Of a stretch of DNA of 14,088 nucleotides, positions 7,686-14,088 are shown piece after piece. The stretch is taken from contig CAMDKJ010000024.1 in the NCBI GenBank assembly GCA_945900705.1, positions 1 to 14,088 on the forward strand, in the 5' to 3' direction. How positions within the stretch are numbered: position 1 is the first letter of the stretch; the number at the start of each line of letters is the position of its first letter. Below the pieces are notes generated by a model. The model searched no databases. It saw only the letters and a program-made list of their open reading frames with translations, and was not told the origin of the DNA. The position numbers and the translations under genes are program-made. This DNA is from Bifidobacterium breve. GTDB taxonomy: Bacteria; Actinomycetota; Actinomycetes; S36-B12.

Positions 7686-7701
7686 ACCGAAATCTTTCGG
7701 T
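7686..7701. promoter_or_regulatory. 16-bp perfect palindrome upstream of the methyltransferase
   Basis: ACCGAAATCTTTCGGT is made of 7-bp arms around TC, 61 bp before the ATG at 7763. Such dyads can be operators. No regulator is known and chance is possible. Confidence 0.3.
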
Positions 7702-7762
7702 AGCCCATAAGGCTCTGGCCCTACGGTAGGCAAGTGCAGATTCGCCAATGTGAGGGCGCTCC

Positions 7763-8494
7763 ATGGATTTGACCGGTGAACGCACCATCCCGGGAGTGCC
7801 CACCGAGTCCTACTGGTTCGCCCGTCATGAAGTGGTCTACCGATGGGCTGCTGAGCGCTACGCAAGAGAACAAATATGCGGTGACATCGGTAGCGGCGAA
7901 GGCTTTGGCACCCGGTTACTACTAGCTGCCGGCGCCCAAAGTGTCTTTGGTATCGAACTGGATCAGGCCGCGGTATCCCACAGCGCAATTAAATATCCCC
8001 ATAGCAGCTTTTTGCGCGCCAATGTGGTGGCGCTGCCGATTGCGACTCAAAGTACCGACTTAGTCGTATCTCTACAAGTCATCGAACATATTTGGGATGT
8101 ACCTACCTATGTCGGTGAAATGCGTCGGATTCTACGTTCCAGCGGCAAACTCGTTGTTTCAACGCCGAACCGACCAGTTTTTTCTCCTGGGCTTGAACGC
8201 AAGAGTCCCCCGCTAAATCCATTTCATGTCGAGGAGTTTGACGAAGAGCAAGTAAAATTGCAGCTAAGTGACTGCGGTTTCAAGAACGTAACCATGCGAG
8301 GCCTGCATCACGGTGCCAGAATCATAGATTGGGAAAACATCAACGGGCCTATTGTTGCCGCTATGATCACCGCCGGTGCAACGGACTCGTGGCCATCGAG
8401 CCTTCATGAATTTGTTACTACCATTACCGCTAATGACTTCCACATCGGCGATGCAACTGCTGCACAAGACCTAATTGCGGTCGGTATTAAATGA
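7763..8494 (+). CDS. Class I SAM-dependent methyltransferase, Rv3030-like
   Basis: A 243-residue Rossmann-fold methyltransferase. The SAM-binding motif I is GDIGSGEGFG (40-49), followed by acidic residue E65 in FGIELD, and a Methyltransf_11-type VIEHIWDVP (106-114) with RILRSSGKLVVSTPN. The N-terminus DLTGERTIPG...YWFARHEVVY resembles mycobacterial Rv3030, which lies in the methylglucose lipopolysaccharide locus and is thought to methylate that glucan. The ATG has GAGGG 6 nt upstream. The GH57 gene follows after 22 bp on the same strand, as Rv3031 follows Rv3030, so an operon is likely. Methylation of a sugar hydroxyl is inferred from context; the position is unknown. Confidence 0.85.
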   Translation: MDLTGERTIPGVPTESYWFARHEVVYRWAAERYAREQICGDIGSGEGFGTRLLLAAGAQSVFGIELDQAAVSHSAIKYPHSSFLRANVVALPIATQSTDLVVSLQVIEHIWDVPTYVGEMRRILRSSGKLVVSTPNRPVFSPGLERKSPPLNPFHVEEFDEEQVKLQLSDCGFKNVTMRGLHHGARIIDWENINGPIVAAMITAGATDSWPSSLHEFVTTITANDFHIGDATAAQDLIAVGIK

Positions 8495-8516
8495 GTGAAC
8501 CAAATGGGTTAACCCA

Positions 8517-10052
8517 GTGACTAAACCGATTGGCACCTTCTGTCTGGTGCTACATACCCATCTGCCATGGCTGGCGCACCATGGCTCGTGGCCCGTCGGC
8601 GAGGAATGGCTGCATCAAGCCTGGGCCACTTCATATTTGCCGGTGATTAGTCTCCTCGAAACACTCGCGGATGAGGGCCGAAGTGATGTGTTGACTCTCG
8701 GAGTTTCGCCGATTCTCGCGGCGCAACTTGATGACCCCTATTGCATCAACGAGCAGCGCACGTGGCACGCCAATTGGCAGCTACGAGCCCAAGGCATGGC
8801 CGGTTCGAGGGAGCCATGGCGCCGCGATGCAGGAACTCGCGAGTTTCAAAGTGCAATCGCCGCACAAACTGACTTCGATACCCGCTGGCAACGTGGAGCC
8901 TCACCAATTTTACGTAAACTTTCGGAGAGTGGCGTCATCGAAATCCTTGGTGGACCGGCGACCCATAATTTCCAGCCCCTTAACCAAACCACAAGTAGGC
9001 GGGCCGCACTTCGCATTGGCCAAGACGACAGCCTGCTGCGGCGAGGCCACCGGCCCACCGGCATCTGGGCGCCAGAGTGTGCGTACACCCCAGGGCTTGA
9101 ACTTGAATATGCCGAAGCCGGAGTTAATCACTTTATGGTCGATGGCCCGACTATCAACAGCGCGGGCCGATCAACCGGAGCCGCGTGGCAGGTAGCCGAT
9201 AGTGATGTAGTCGCCTTTGCCCGTGACCTTGAGGTCACCTACCGGGTTTGGTCACCACGTAAGGGCTACCCGGGGGGCAAGTGGTACCGAGACTTTCACG
9301 CATTTGACCATGAGTGGGGGTTTCGGCCTGCGCGGGTAACAAGTGCTTCAACCCCGGCCGACGAAAAAGCACCATATGAGCCCGCACGTGCAATGCAAGC
9401 GGTTGAACGCGATGCCAATGATTTTGTGAACGCAGTGCGCAATCGACTTCTCGAACTCGGTTCAACGATGAAACGGCCTCCACTTGTAGTTGCCGCCTAC
9501 GACACTGAACTCTTCGGCCATTGGTGGCATGAGGGCCCCCAGTGGTTAGCCCACATACTTCGCCTACTGCCCGATAGTGGCGTAACGGTAACCACCCTGC
9601 AGGGCGCAATGGATCTCGGTCATGTCGCGGGACGAGTTGATTTACCTAACGGTTCATGGGGTTCGGGTAAGGATTGGCGGGTTTGGTCGGGTGACCGCGT
9701 TCAAGATGTGGTCCAAACTAATAGCGCTCTCGAAGTGGATGTACTTGATACTTTAAGAAAGTATTTCGACGATCCGGTGCATCCTCGTGAACGCAGCGTC
9801 GCCGCAGACCAACTGGCCCGCGAACTTCTTCTTACCCTGGCAAGTGACTGGGCGTTCATGATTTACAAGGACTCGGCTGCCCACTATGCACGGCGGCGCT
9901 CAGGGGATCATCTTGCCGCTACCAAAGATCTAATCCGCTTGATTTCATCAGGAAACACCACAGCGGCACATGCCTGCGCCATTCAGCAGAACCAGCGCGA
10001 TTACCCCTTTGGCCACCTCGATGCCCGCACCTTCATTCAATTCTTAGATTGA
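8517..10052 (+). CDS. GH57 alpha-glucan branching enzyme, Rv3031-like
   Basis: A 511-residue protein, about the length of GH57 branching enzymes. The GH57 conserved regions appear in order: LHTHLPW (H13, H15), GGPATHNFQPL (near 145), WAPECAYTPG with probable nucleophile E187, and AAYDTELFGHWWHEG with probable acid/base D329. The C-terminal helical part has DWAFMIYKDSAAHYARRR. The family cuts and re-forms alpha-1,4 linkages to make alpha-1,6 branches; in mycobacteria the Rv3031 homologue is tied to methylglucose lipopolysaccharide or glycogen. The start is the GTG at 8517, 22 bp after the methyltransferase; the nearby ATGs are in other frames. Its 3' end overlaps the convergent acyltransferase gene by 16 bp. 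Branching rather than glucanotransferase or amylase action is inferred from the family. Confidence 0.9.
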   Translation: MTKPIGTFCLVLHTHLPWLAHHGSWPVGEEWLHQAWATSYLPVISLLETLADEGRSDVLTLGVSPILAAQLDDPYCINEQRTWHANWQLRAQGMAGSREPWRRDAGTREFQSAIAAQTDFDTRWQRGASPILRKLSESGVIEILGGPATHNFQPLNQTTSRRAALRIGQDDSLLRRGHRPTGIWAPECAYTPGLELEYAEAGVNHFMVDGPTINSAGRSTGAAWQVADSDVVAFARDLEVTYRVWSPRKGYPGGKWYRDFHAFDHEWGFRPARVTSASTPADEKAPYEPARAMQAVERDANDFVNAVRNRLLELGSTMKRPPLVVAAYDTELFGHWWHEGPQWLAHILRLLPDSGVTVTTLQGAMDLGHVAGRVDLPNGSWGSGKDWRVWSGDRVQDVVQTNSALEVDVLDTLRKYFDDPVHPRERSVAADQLARELLLTLASDWAFMIYKDSAAHYARRRSGDHLAATKDLIRLISSGNTTAAHACAIQQNQRDYPFGHLDARTFIQFLD

Positions 10053-10753
10053 GGCGACAGTTCTTCCACTGCACGTTGGGTCTTTTGGGCAATATCTTGC
10101 AGCGCAATGCGTCGTACTTCTTGTTGCGCGTAAATCTCGCGTCGATCCTTAAGCACGCGAGCCGGCACCCCACCCATAACAGAAAATGGCGGGACCTCCC
10201 CCCGAACCAAACTGTGGGCCCCAAGCACGCTGCCGTTACCGATTGTGGTGCCGCGCAATACGGTCGCCTTGGTGCCTATCCAAACATCAGGGCCGATTCG
10301 AACCGGTGATTTCACGATCCCTTGATCCTTGATGGGTCGGTAAATATCTTCCGTTACATGGTCGAAGTCACATACATATACCCAATCCGAAATAATTGAT
10401 CCAGCGCCTATCTCTATATCTAAATAGGCGTTGACGGTGTTCTCGCGCCCAAAGACGCACTTATCGCCAATCACCAAGCTGCCCTCATGACACCGCACCC
10501 GGTTGCCATCACCAAGATGCACCCAGCGGCCCAGGATCATGCGCCCATAACCTTTGCGCGCATTTACTTCAACATGCTTGCCTAAGAAAACAAACCCGGT
10601 GGTAATTATGTGCGGATTGCGAACCTTGAAGACGAGGAACCGCCAGTAGCGAATTAGGTACCACGGTGACCACGCCCGATTTCGGATCACCCATCGCGCA
10701 GATGCCACCGTCATGAATCGCGCTTGTCGCCGATCTCGTGGGCTCACGGCCAC
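10037..10753 (-). CDS. Hexapeptide-repeat acyltransferase, Rv3034c-like
   Basis: A 238-residue left-handed beta-helix transferase. Hexapeptide turns run through GDGNRVRCHEGSLVIGDKCVFGRENTV (within about 80-115) and again in VRIGPDVWIGTKATVLRGTTIGNGSVLGAHSLV. H132 in CDFDHVTED sits where the catalytic histidine of sugar O-acetyltransferases lies. The C-terminal GVPARVL is typical. It would move an acetyl or short acyl group from CoA onto a sugar. It starts 16 bp after the GT4 stop, so the two form an operon; Rv3034c in the mycobacterial locus is a similar protein, which suggests acylation of the methylated glucan. The GTG at 10753 has no clear ribosome site; the in-frame ATG at 10714 is an alternative. 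Confidence 0.85.
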   Translation of the reverse strand: MAVSPRDRRQARFMTVASARWVIRNRAWSPWYLIRYWRFLVFKVRNPHIITTGFVFLGKHVEVNARKGYGRMILGRWVHLGDGNRVRCHEGSLVIGDKCVFGRENTVNAYLDIEIGAGSIISDWVYVCDFDHVTEDIYRPIKDQGIVKSPVRIGPDVWIGTKATVLRGTTIGNGSVLGAHSLVRGEVPPFSVMGGVPARVLKDRREIYAQQEVRRIALQDIAQKTQRAVEELSPQSKN

Positions 10754-10769
10754 GAAGACTACCGAGTCG

Positions 10770-12041
10770 CTAGGAAACTGCTCCGGTCAGCAGGTTCCCG
10801 GGCAGCGGATCCGGTGGCCCGACCAACCTCGCCAACTTCGCCGCGGGGATTGTTTGCGGGCGGCTCTCATCAGCTATCGCCTCCCGATAAACCTCGACCG
10901 TTTGAGCAGCTATTGCGGGCCAGCCAAAATCACTTCGCACTTTGGTACGTGCCGCACGAGCAGATGCGGCTGCGCTCGGTGGATCAAGCAGTACCTGTGC
11001 GAGGGTGCTGGCTAGCTCAACGACGTTGCCGGGGGCGAAAGTGCGCCCGGTGACACCATCTTCAACCAACTCTGCCAATCCACCGGTTCGTGCAACTACA
11101 AGCGGCGTGCCAACCGATGCTGCTTCGAGTGCGACTATCCCAAAGGGCTCATACAGGGACGGCACCACCACCGCATCGGCCGCAGCGACAAGCGCATGCA
11201 ATTGCTCCTCAGGTAGCCAACCCAAAAAGTTCACGCTCTTACCAAGGCGCTTTGCTTTAACCTGTTCGCGCAATTGCGCGTCGGCGCTCCCCCGGCCCGC
11301 AATAACCAGGTGCACGCCTGCAACCTGTCGCCGCAGGCGCGGCATAGCGTCAATCAAGGTGTGGACACCCTTCTCCCACTCCAGGCGCCCGGTGAAAACA
11401 ACTAACGGGGTCTGGTACTGCGCTCGTGCAATTTGCCGCTGCCGAGCAGTTACCCGCCAGCGGCCTGGGTCAATCCCATTGGCAATCACCACGGACTTAT
11501 CCAGCGGCGGGTTGAAGAGTTGCCCGACCTCCCACCGCATGTGTTCACTGCAGGCAATCACCCGGCGGGCTTCATAAGTCGACCACCATTCGATGCTGTG
11601 AATACTTCGCGAGAGTTCACTTGGTAGCCAACCTTGATGCCGACCAGCCTCGGTCGCATGCATTGTCGTCACATACGGGATGCGTGCCGCTTCTTTGATG
11701 GCTGCCGCGGCGTGGGCAACCAGCCAATCATGACCATGCACTACCTGCGGCTTCCAGGTGCGAATCAGTCGGATCCCCGCACGCGCTACCGCGCTATTAA
11801 AACCAGCGACCCAAGCCAGCAGGTGCTCTTCATCAAGTGGCACATACGGCGCATCCGGGCTCACCCGCAGTACCCGAACCCCGTTTACCACCTCATCAGG
11901 GCTGGCGCCAGCGGCTGCCTGCGTAATTACCGTGACATCAAAGCCGAGTGCCGCTTGAGTCTGCGCGATGGCGTGCACATGACGCCCCAAGCCGCCGTAC
12001 ACCACCGGTGGGTACTCCCACGACAGGTGAAGGATCCGCAC
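10770..12041 (-). CDS. GT4 family alpha-1,4-glucosyltransferase, Rv3032-like
   Basis: A GT-B fold retaining glycosyltransferase of 423 residues. The N-terminus RILHLSWEYPPVVYGGLGRHV carries the nucleotide-sugar-binding Gly-rich loop (GGLGRHV, 16-22). R219 and K224 in FTGRLEWEKG contact the phosphates in this family. The E-x7-E motif is EPFGIVALE (E298, E306). Mycobacterial Rv3032 elongates the alpha-1,4-glucan of methylglucose lipopolysaccharide, and the GH57 and acyltransferase neighbours support the same role. I choose the GTG at 12041 because family members start at this strand. The frame stays open to an upstream ATG at 12092, but those extra residues (MTERAG...) come from the repeat array. 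The acyltransferase follows 16 bp after its stop. Confidence 0.88.
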   Translation of the reverse strand: MRILHLSWEYPPVVYGGLGRHVHAIAQTQAALGFDVTVITQAAAGASPDEVVNGVRVLRVSPDAPYVPLDEEHLLAWVAGFNSAVARAGIRLIRTWKPQVVHGHDWLVAHAAAAIKEAARIPYVTTMHATEAGRHQGWLPSELSRSIHSIEWWSTYEARRVIACSEHMRWEVGQLFNPPLDKSVVIANGIDPGRWRVTARQRQIARAQYQTPLVVFTGRLEWEKGVHTLIDAMPRLRRQVAGVHLVIAGRGSADAQLREQVKAKRLGKSVNFLGWLPEEQLHALVAAADAVVVPSLYEPFGIVALEAASVGTPLVVARTGGLAELVEDGVTGRTFAPGNVVELASTLAQVLLDPPSAAASARAARTKVRSDFGWPAIAAQTVEVYREAIADESRPQTIPAAKLARLVGPPDPLPGNLLTGAVS

Positions 12042-12074
12042 CCCCGAAGCATAAGGCCAGCAAGCCCGGCCTAA

Positions 12075-12217
12075 ACCTGCTCGTTCCGTCACCGGACGTC
12101 CGTAAACCTGCTCATTCCGTCACTTCTGTGGTGGATTTTGACGGAACGAGCAGGTATAAGGCCCGCCCTTGACGGAACGAGCAGGTATCAGGCCCGCCCT
12201 TGACGGAACGAGCAGGT
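12075..12217. repeat. Left copy of a 31-bp-period repeat array with inverted and direct arms
   Basis: The 17-bp core TGACGGAACGAGCAGGT occurs in direct orientation at 12139-12155, 12170-12186 and 12201-12217. It occurs inverted at 12075-12091 (exact) and 12106-12122 (one mismatch). Period is exactly 31 bp in both orientations. The 14-bp linkers of the first two direct copies differ by one base (ATAAGGCCCGCCCT, ATCAGGCCCGCCCT). The inverted and direct halves face each other across a 16-nt centre (12123-12138), so a long cruciform or RNA hairpin can form. The array fills most of the 214-bp gap between the divergent GT4 and DUF559 genes. Confidence 0.95.
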
Positions 12218-12255
12218 CTAATGCCTGTGGATAGTCATTTGGCACTACGTGATTA

Positions 12256-13221
12256 ATGCTGAACGCTGTCACCATGACACTGGACAACTCCAACGACTCA
12301 ATTTCACTGCCCGAAATCTTCACCATGTCCGAGGCCGTGGCCGCAGGTATGACCGCTGACCAAGTGCGGCAGCGGGTTCGTTCAGGGCGCTGGGCCGCAC
12401 TTGGATCAGGTACCTATTCGAGGAGTTTGCCCCCGGCCGACGATCTTGATCCATTCGCCCAACGTCGCAATTTGCATGTGCAACTAGCCGTTGCCCGGGC
12501 GCTGAAAGTCTCGGGCAGTGTCATTGCCTTTGGTTCTGCAGCAATACTGCATCAGTTGCCACTCGTGACTGGCACACCCCGAAATGTTGAACTTCTTGTT
12601 CCACCTGGGGCATGGACCGGGACTCGCACGGGCACGCGGTACCGATCCGGCGCCTTAGCTCCGACGGAAATATCTCACCTGCCTGCTCCGGTGACAACCC
12701 CATTACGAACGTGGCTCGATATCGCCCGCATCCATCCCTTCGCCGACGCAATTTGTTGCGGCGATGCGGCACTTCACTCCGGACTGTTCACCGTTGCAGC
12801 ACTCGATGCTGCTCTACCCAGCACCGATATTCGTGGCAGCAGTCGCGTACACCGCGCCTCGCGTCACCTGAACATGCTTCGCGAATCGGCTCTAGAGTCA
12901 CTCTCGTGGGTTAGATTCCTTGACTGGGATATCGAACTTCCGACCTGTCAATTTCAGGTAAGTGATAGCGGTGGGCGATTCGTCGCGCGGGTGGATTTCT
13001 GTTGGGAGGACAAAATGGTCATCGGCGAGGCTGACGGCCGCCTCAAATACACCAACAAAGACAGTCTGTATCAGGAGAAGTTGCGCGAAGATCGACTACG
13101 CGAATTGGGCTTCGAGGTAATTAGGTGGAGTTGGAGCGACTTGCTAGAGCCCGCTGCCGTACTCAAGAGGCGCATTTCCAGTGCCCTCACACGGTCGCAC
13201 CACACCTTACGTTCGGCTTGA
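12256..13221 (+). CDS. AbiEi-like / DUF559 (PD-(D/E)XK nuclease fold) protein
   Basis: A 321-residue protein of a type frequent in actinobacteria. The N-terminal winged-helix-like part (about 20-65: MTADQVRQRVRSGRWAALGSGTYS) resembles AbiEi-antitoxin domains. The middle (PVTTPLRTWLDIAR, CGDAALHSGLF) is the usual linker. The C-terminus is a DUF559/Vsr-like endonuclease fold with D247 (RVDF), E258 and K264 (GEADGRLK), followed by KLREDRLRELGFEVIRWSWSDL. The D...E-x5-K set looks intact, so nuclease activity is possible but not shown. The substrate is unknown, and I see no partner toxin. The ATG at 12256 lacks a clear ribosome site; the ATGs at 12274 and 12325 are alternatives. The stop codon directly abuts the right repeat element. 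Mobility or selfish behaviour is inferred from this framing. Confidence 0.8.
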   Translation: MLNAVTMTLDNSNDSISLPEIFTMSEAVAAGMTADQVRQRVRSGRWAALGSGTYSRSLPPADDLDPFAQRRNLHVQLAVARALKVSGSVIAFGSAAILHQLPLVTGTPRNVELLVPPGAWTGTRTGTRYRSGALAPTEISHLPAPVTTPLRTWLDIARIHPFADAICCGDAALHSGLFTVAALDAALPSTDIRGSSRVHRASRHLNMLRESALESLSWVRFLDWDIELPTCQFQVSDSGGRFVARVDFCWEDKMVIGEADGRLKYTNKDSLYQEKLREDRLRELGFEVIRWSWSDLLEPAAVLKRRISSALTRSHHTLRSA

Positions 13222-13302
13222 ACCTGCTGAAACCGTCAAAAAATGCCCCAAAAATGACGGAACGAGCAGGTACAAGGCCCGCCCATGACGGAACGAGCAG
13301 GT
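13222..13302. repeat. Right copy of the 31-bp-period repeat array
   Basis: Two exact direct cores TGACGGAACGAGCAGGT lie at 13255-13271 and 13286-13302, 31 bp apart, with linkers ACAAGGCCCGCCCA and ACAAGGCCCGCTCA. A decayed inverted arm (13 of 17 matches) is at 13222-13238, immediately after the DUF559 stop. The centre between the arms is again 16 nt (13239-13254, AAAAATGCCCCAAAAA). The hairpin lies between two convergent genes and might also terminate transcription. Confidence 0.93.
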
Positions 13303-13313
13303 ACAAGGCCCGC

Positions 13314-13421
13314 TCACGTGCGGGTACCGGGCCGTTGCTGGCGCAAGGAGTTACGCGCGGGTACCGGTCACGTGCGGGTACCGGGCCGTTGCTGGCGCAA
13401 GGAGTTACGCGCGGGTACCGG
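13314..13421. repeat. Two perfect tandem copies of a 54-bp unit
   Basis: Copies run 13314-13367 and 13368-13421, each starting TCACGTGCGGGTACC. Each contains two GCGGGTACCGG motifs, giving four GGTACC sites in 108 bp. The second copy contains the stop codon and last codons (TGTRA) of the leftward methyltransferase, so the duplication copied the 3' end of that gene into its downstream region. Confidence 0.95.
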
Positions 13422-14088
13422 TCACGCAAACGTTGTAGAACAGCTCGTCCGGGATGACCCTTTCGAGGATATGTTGATCGACCCAAGACAACCCCAGCCA
13501 GCTTCGATAGGCGAACTTGGCCCAATTCCAGCCCAGCGCCCCGGGCTTGACCGCCGCCTCGAATGTTCGTACCGGCCAGCCAAACCAAGAAGCGGTCAAC
13601 TCTTCGGTGACCGTTTTGACATCAACCGCCCCGGCGCGCAGACAAAGCCGCGCAAGCTGGTCAGGGTCAAAGGTATGCAGATCAACTACTGCTTCTAATT
13701 TCGCCTCAGCTGAAGACTTTGCAAGTTCGTCTGACCCGCGAGCCCAACGATCACGCAGGAAAGGTAGCTGCGTGGCCCGCGATGCCCCCCACCAAGTTAG
13801 CCTCGACAATCGGCGTGCGACAAAGTCGCCGTAATTGGTGGGTTCGCCACAAAAGACGAAACGCCCACCTGGCTTAAGTACCCGCAAGACTTCGCGCATC
13901 GCTAACTCAACATCTGGAAGGTGATGGAGCACGGCGTGGCCGACGACTAAATCAAATGATTCATCGGGAAACGGGAGTTGCTCAGCGTCAGCGACTTGAC
14001 CGGTGACTTCCAGCCCCAGCTGAAGGCCATTTCGAATAGCAACATCAACCATGCCCGATGAAATATCAGTAACCACCCCGGAGTTTGC
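13405..14088 (-). CDS. Class I SAM-dependent methyltransferase, 5' end cut off by the window edge
   Basis: The frame is open to the right edge (ANSGVVTDISSGM), so the GTG at 14076 is not the real start; SAM motif I is expected just outside the window. Visible are the post-I acidic strand VVTDIS, ADAEQLPFPDESFDLVVGHAVLHHLPD (Methyltransf_11 signature) and VLRVLKPGGRFVFCGEP. The C-terminal half is helical and Trp-rich (SWFGWPVRTFEAAVKPG). The substrate is unknown. Its position beyond the GT4/acyltransferase pair recalls the second methyltransferase of the mycobacterial methylglucose locus (Rv3037c), but the similarity to that protein is unproven. The last codons and the TAA stop lie within the 54-bp repeat. 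Confidence 0.82.
   Translation of the reverse strand, partial: ANSGVVTDISSGMVDVAIRNGLQLGLEVTGQVADAEQLPFPDESFDLVVGHAVLHHLPDVELAMREVLRVLKPGGRFVFCGEPTNYGDFVARRLSRLTWWGASRATQLPFLRDRWARGSDELAKSSAEAKLEAVVDLHTFDPDQLARLCLRAGAVDVKTVTEELTASWFGWPVRTFEAAVKPGALGWNWAKFAYRSWLGLSWVDQHILERVIPDELFYNVCVTGTRA

Noticed and set aside
7505..7988. Minus-strand open frames with NPGKPWETLG-like repeats
   Set aside because: They exist because 10-bp repeats lack stops in several frames; the rest overlaps the methyltransferase gene and the SOS promoter region, and the peptide is low complexity.
10037..10052. 16-bp overlap of GH57 and acyltransferase 3' ends as a frameshift sign
   Set aside because: Both C-termini look natural; short convergent overlaps are common in compact genomes.
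12075..12217. CRISPR array (regular 31-bp period)
   Set aside because: The 14-bp linkers are nearly identical, orientation flips in the middle, and no cas genes are present; it is a tandem/inverted repeat.
13125..13457. Plus-strand frame across the right repeats (MTERAGTRPA-like peptide)
   Set aside because: It begins inside the DUF559 gene, translates the repeat arrays and overlaps the methyltransferase 3' end; no protein-like composition outside the repeats.

Overview
The window looks like chromosomal DNA of an actinomycete-type bacterium (Actinomycetota) of moderate GC, roughly 50-58 % in most genes by hand counts. The evidence is the gene content: a DUF3040 membrane protein, a SAV_6107-type HEPN protein, an actinobacterial DnaE2/DinB pair behind a textbook Gram-positive LexA box, a mycobacterial-type methylglucose-polysaccharide gene set (methyltransferase, GH57, GT4, hexapeptide acyltransferase), and an AbiEi-like/DUF559 protein. 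An uncultured freshwater lineage is a guess. I see no tRNA, rRNA, CRISPR array or transposase.

Layout. 1-1139 (+): lipase-type alpha/beta hydrolase, cut by the left edge. 1144-1680 (-): MaoC-type hydratase. 1711-2097 (-): DUF3040 two-TM protein. 2182-3438 (-): DNA polymerase IV. 3435-6902 (-): DnaE2-type polymerase, overlapping dinB by an ATGA. 6960-7007: strong hairpin. 7046-7489 (-): HEPN protein, preceded by a LexA operator with perfect 10-bp arms at 7505-7528. 7597-7656: six 10-bp repeats. 7763-8494 (+) methyltransferase and 8517-10052 (+) GH57 enzyme meet, tail to tail, 10037-10753 (-) acyltransferase and 10770-12041 (-) GT4 glycosyltransferase. 12075-12217: 31-bp-period repeat array. 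12256-13221 (+): AbiEi-like/DUF559 protein. 13222-13302: second array of the same repeat. 13314-13421: 54-bp tandem duplication running into the 3' end of a second methyltransferase (13405-14088, -), cut by the right edge.

How the genes work together. HEPN protein, DnaE2 and DinB form a leftward series with a LexA site at its head, which reads as a DNA-damage-inducible translesion-synthesis cassette. The right half matches the mycobacterial Rv3030-Rv3034c region for methylated, acylated alpha-1,4-glucan: GT4 elongates, GH57 branches or remodels, the methyltransferase(s) would methylate glucose hydroxyls and the hexapeptide enzyme would acylate. The nuclease-like gene framed by repeat arrays splits this cluster from the second methyltransferase and looks like an inserted module.

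Most worth a second look: the DUF559 gene framed by two repeat elements with the same inverted geometry; the LexA-headed mutagenesis cassette; a sharp GC jump (about 65-80 %) inside the 3' third of dinB; and the helically phased 10-bp array. All function calls come from reading motifs by eye; no database search was run.
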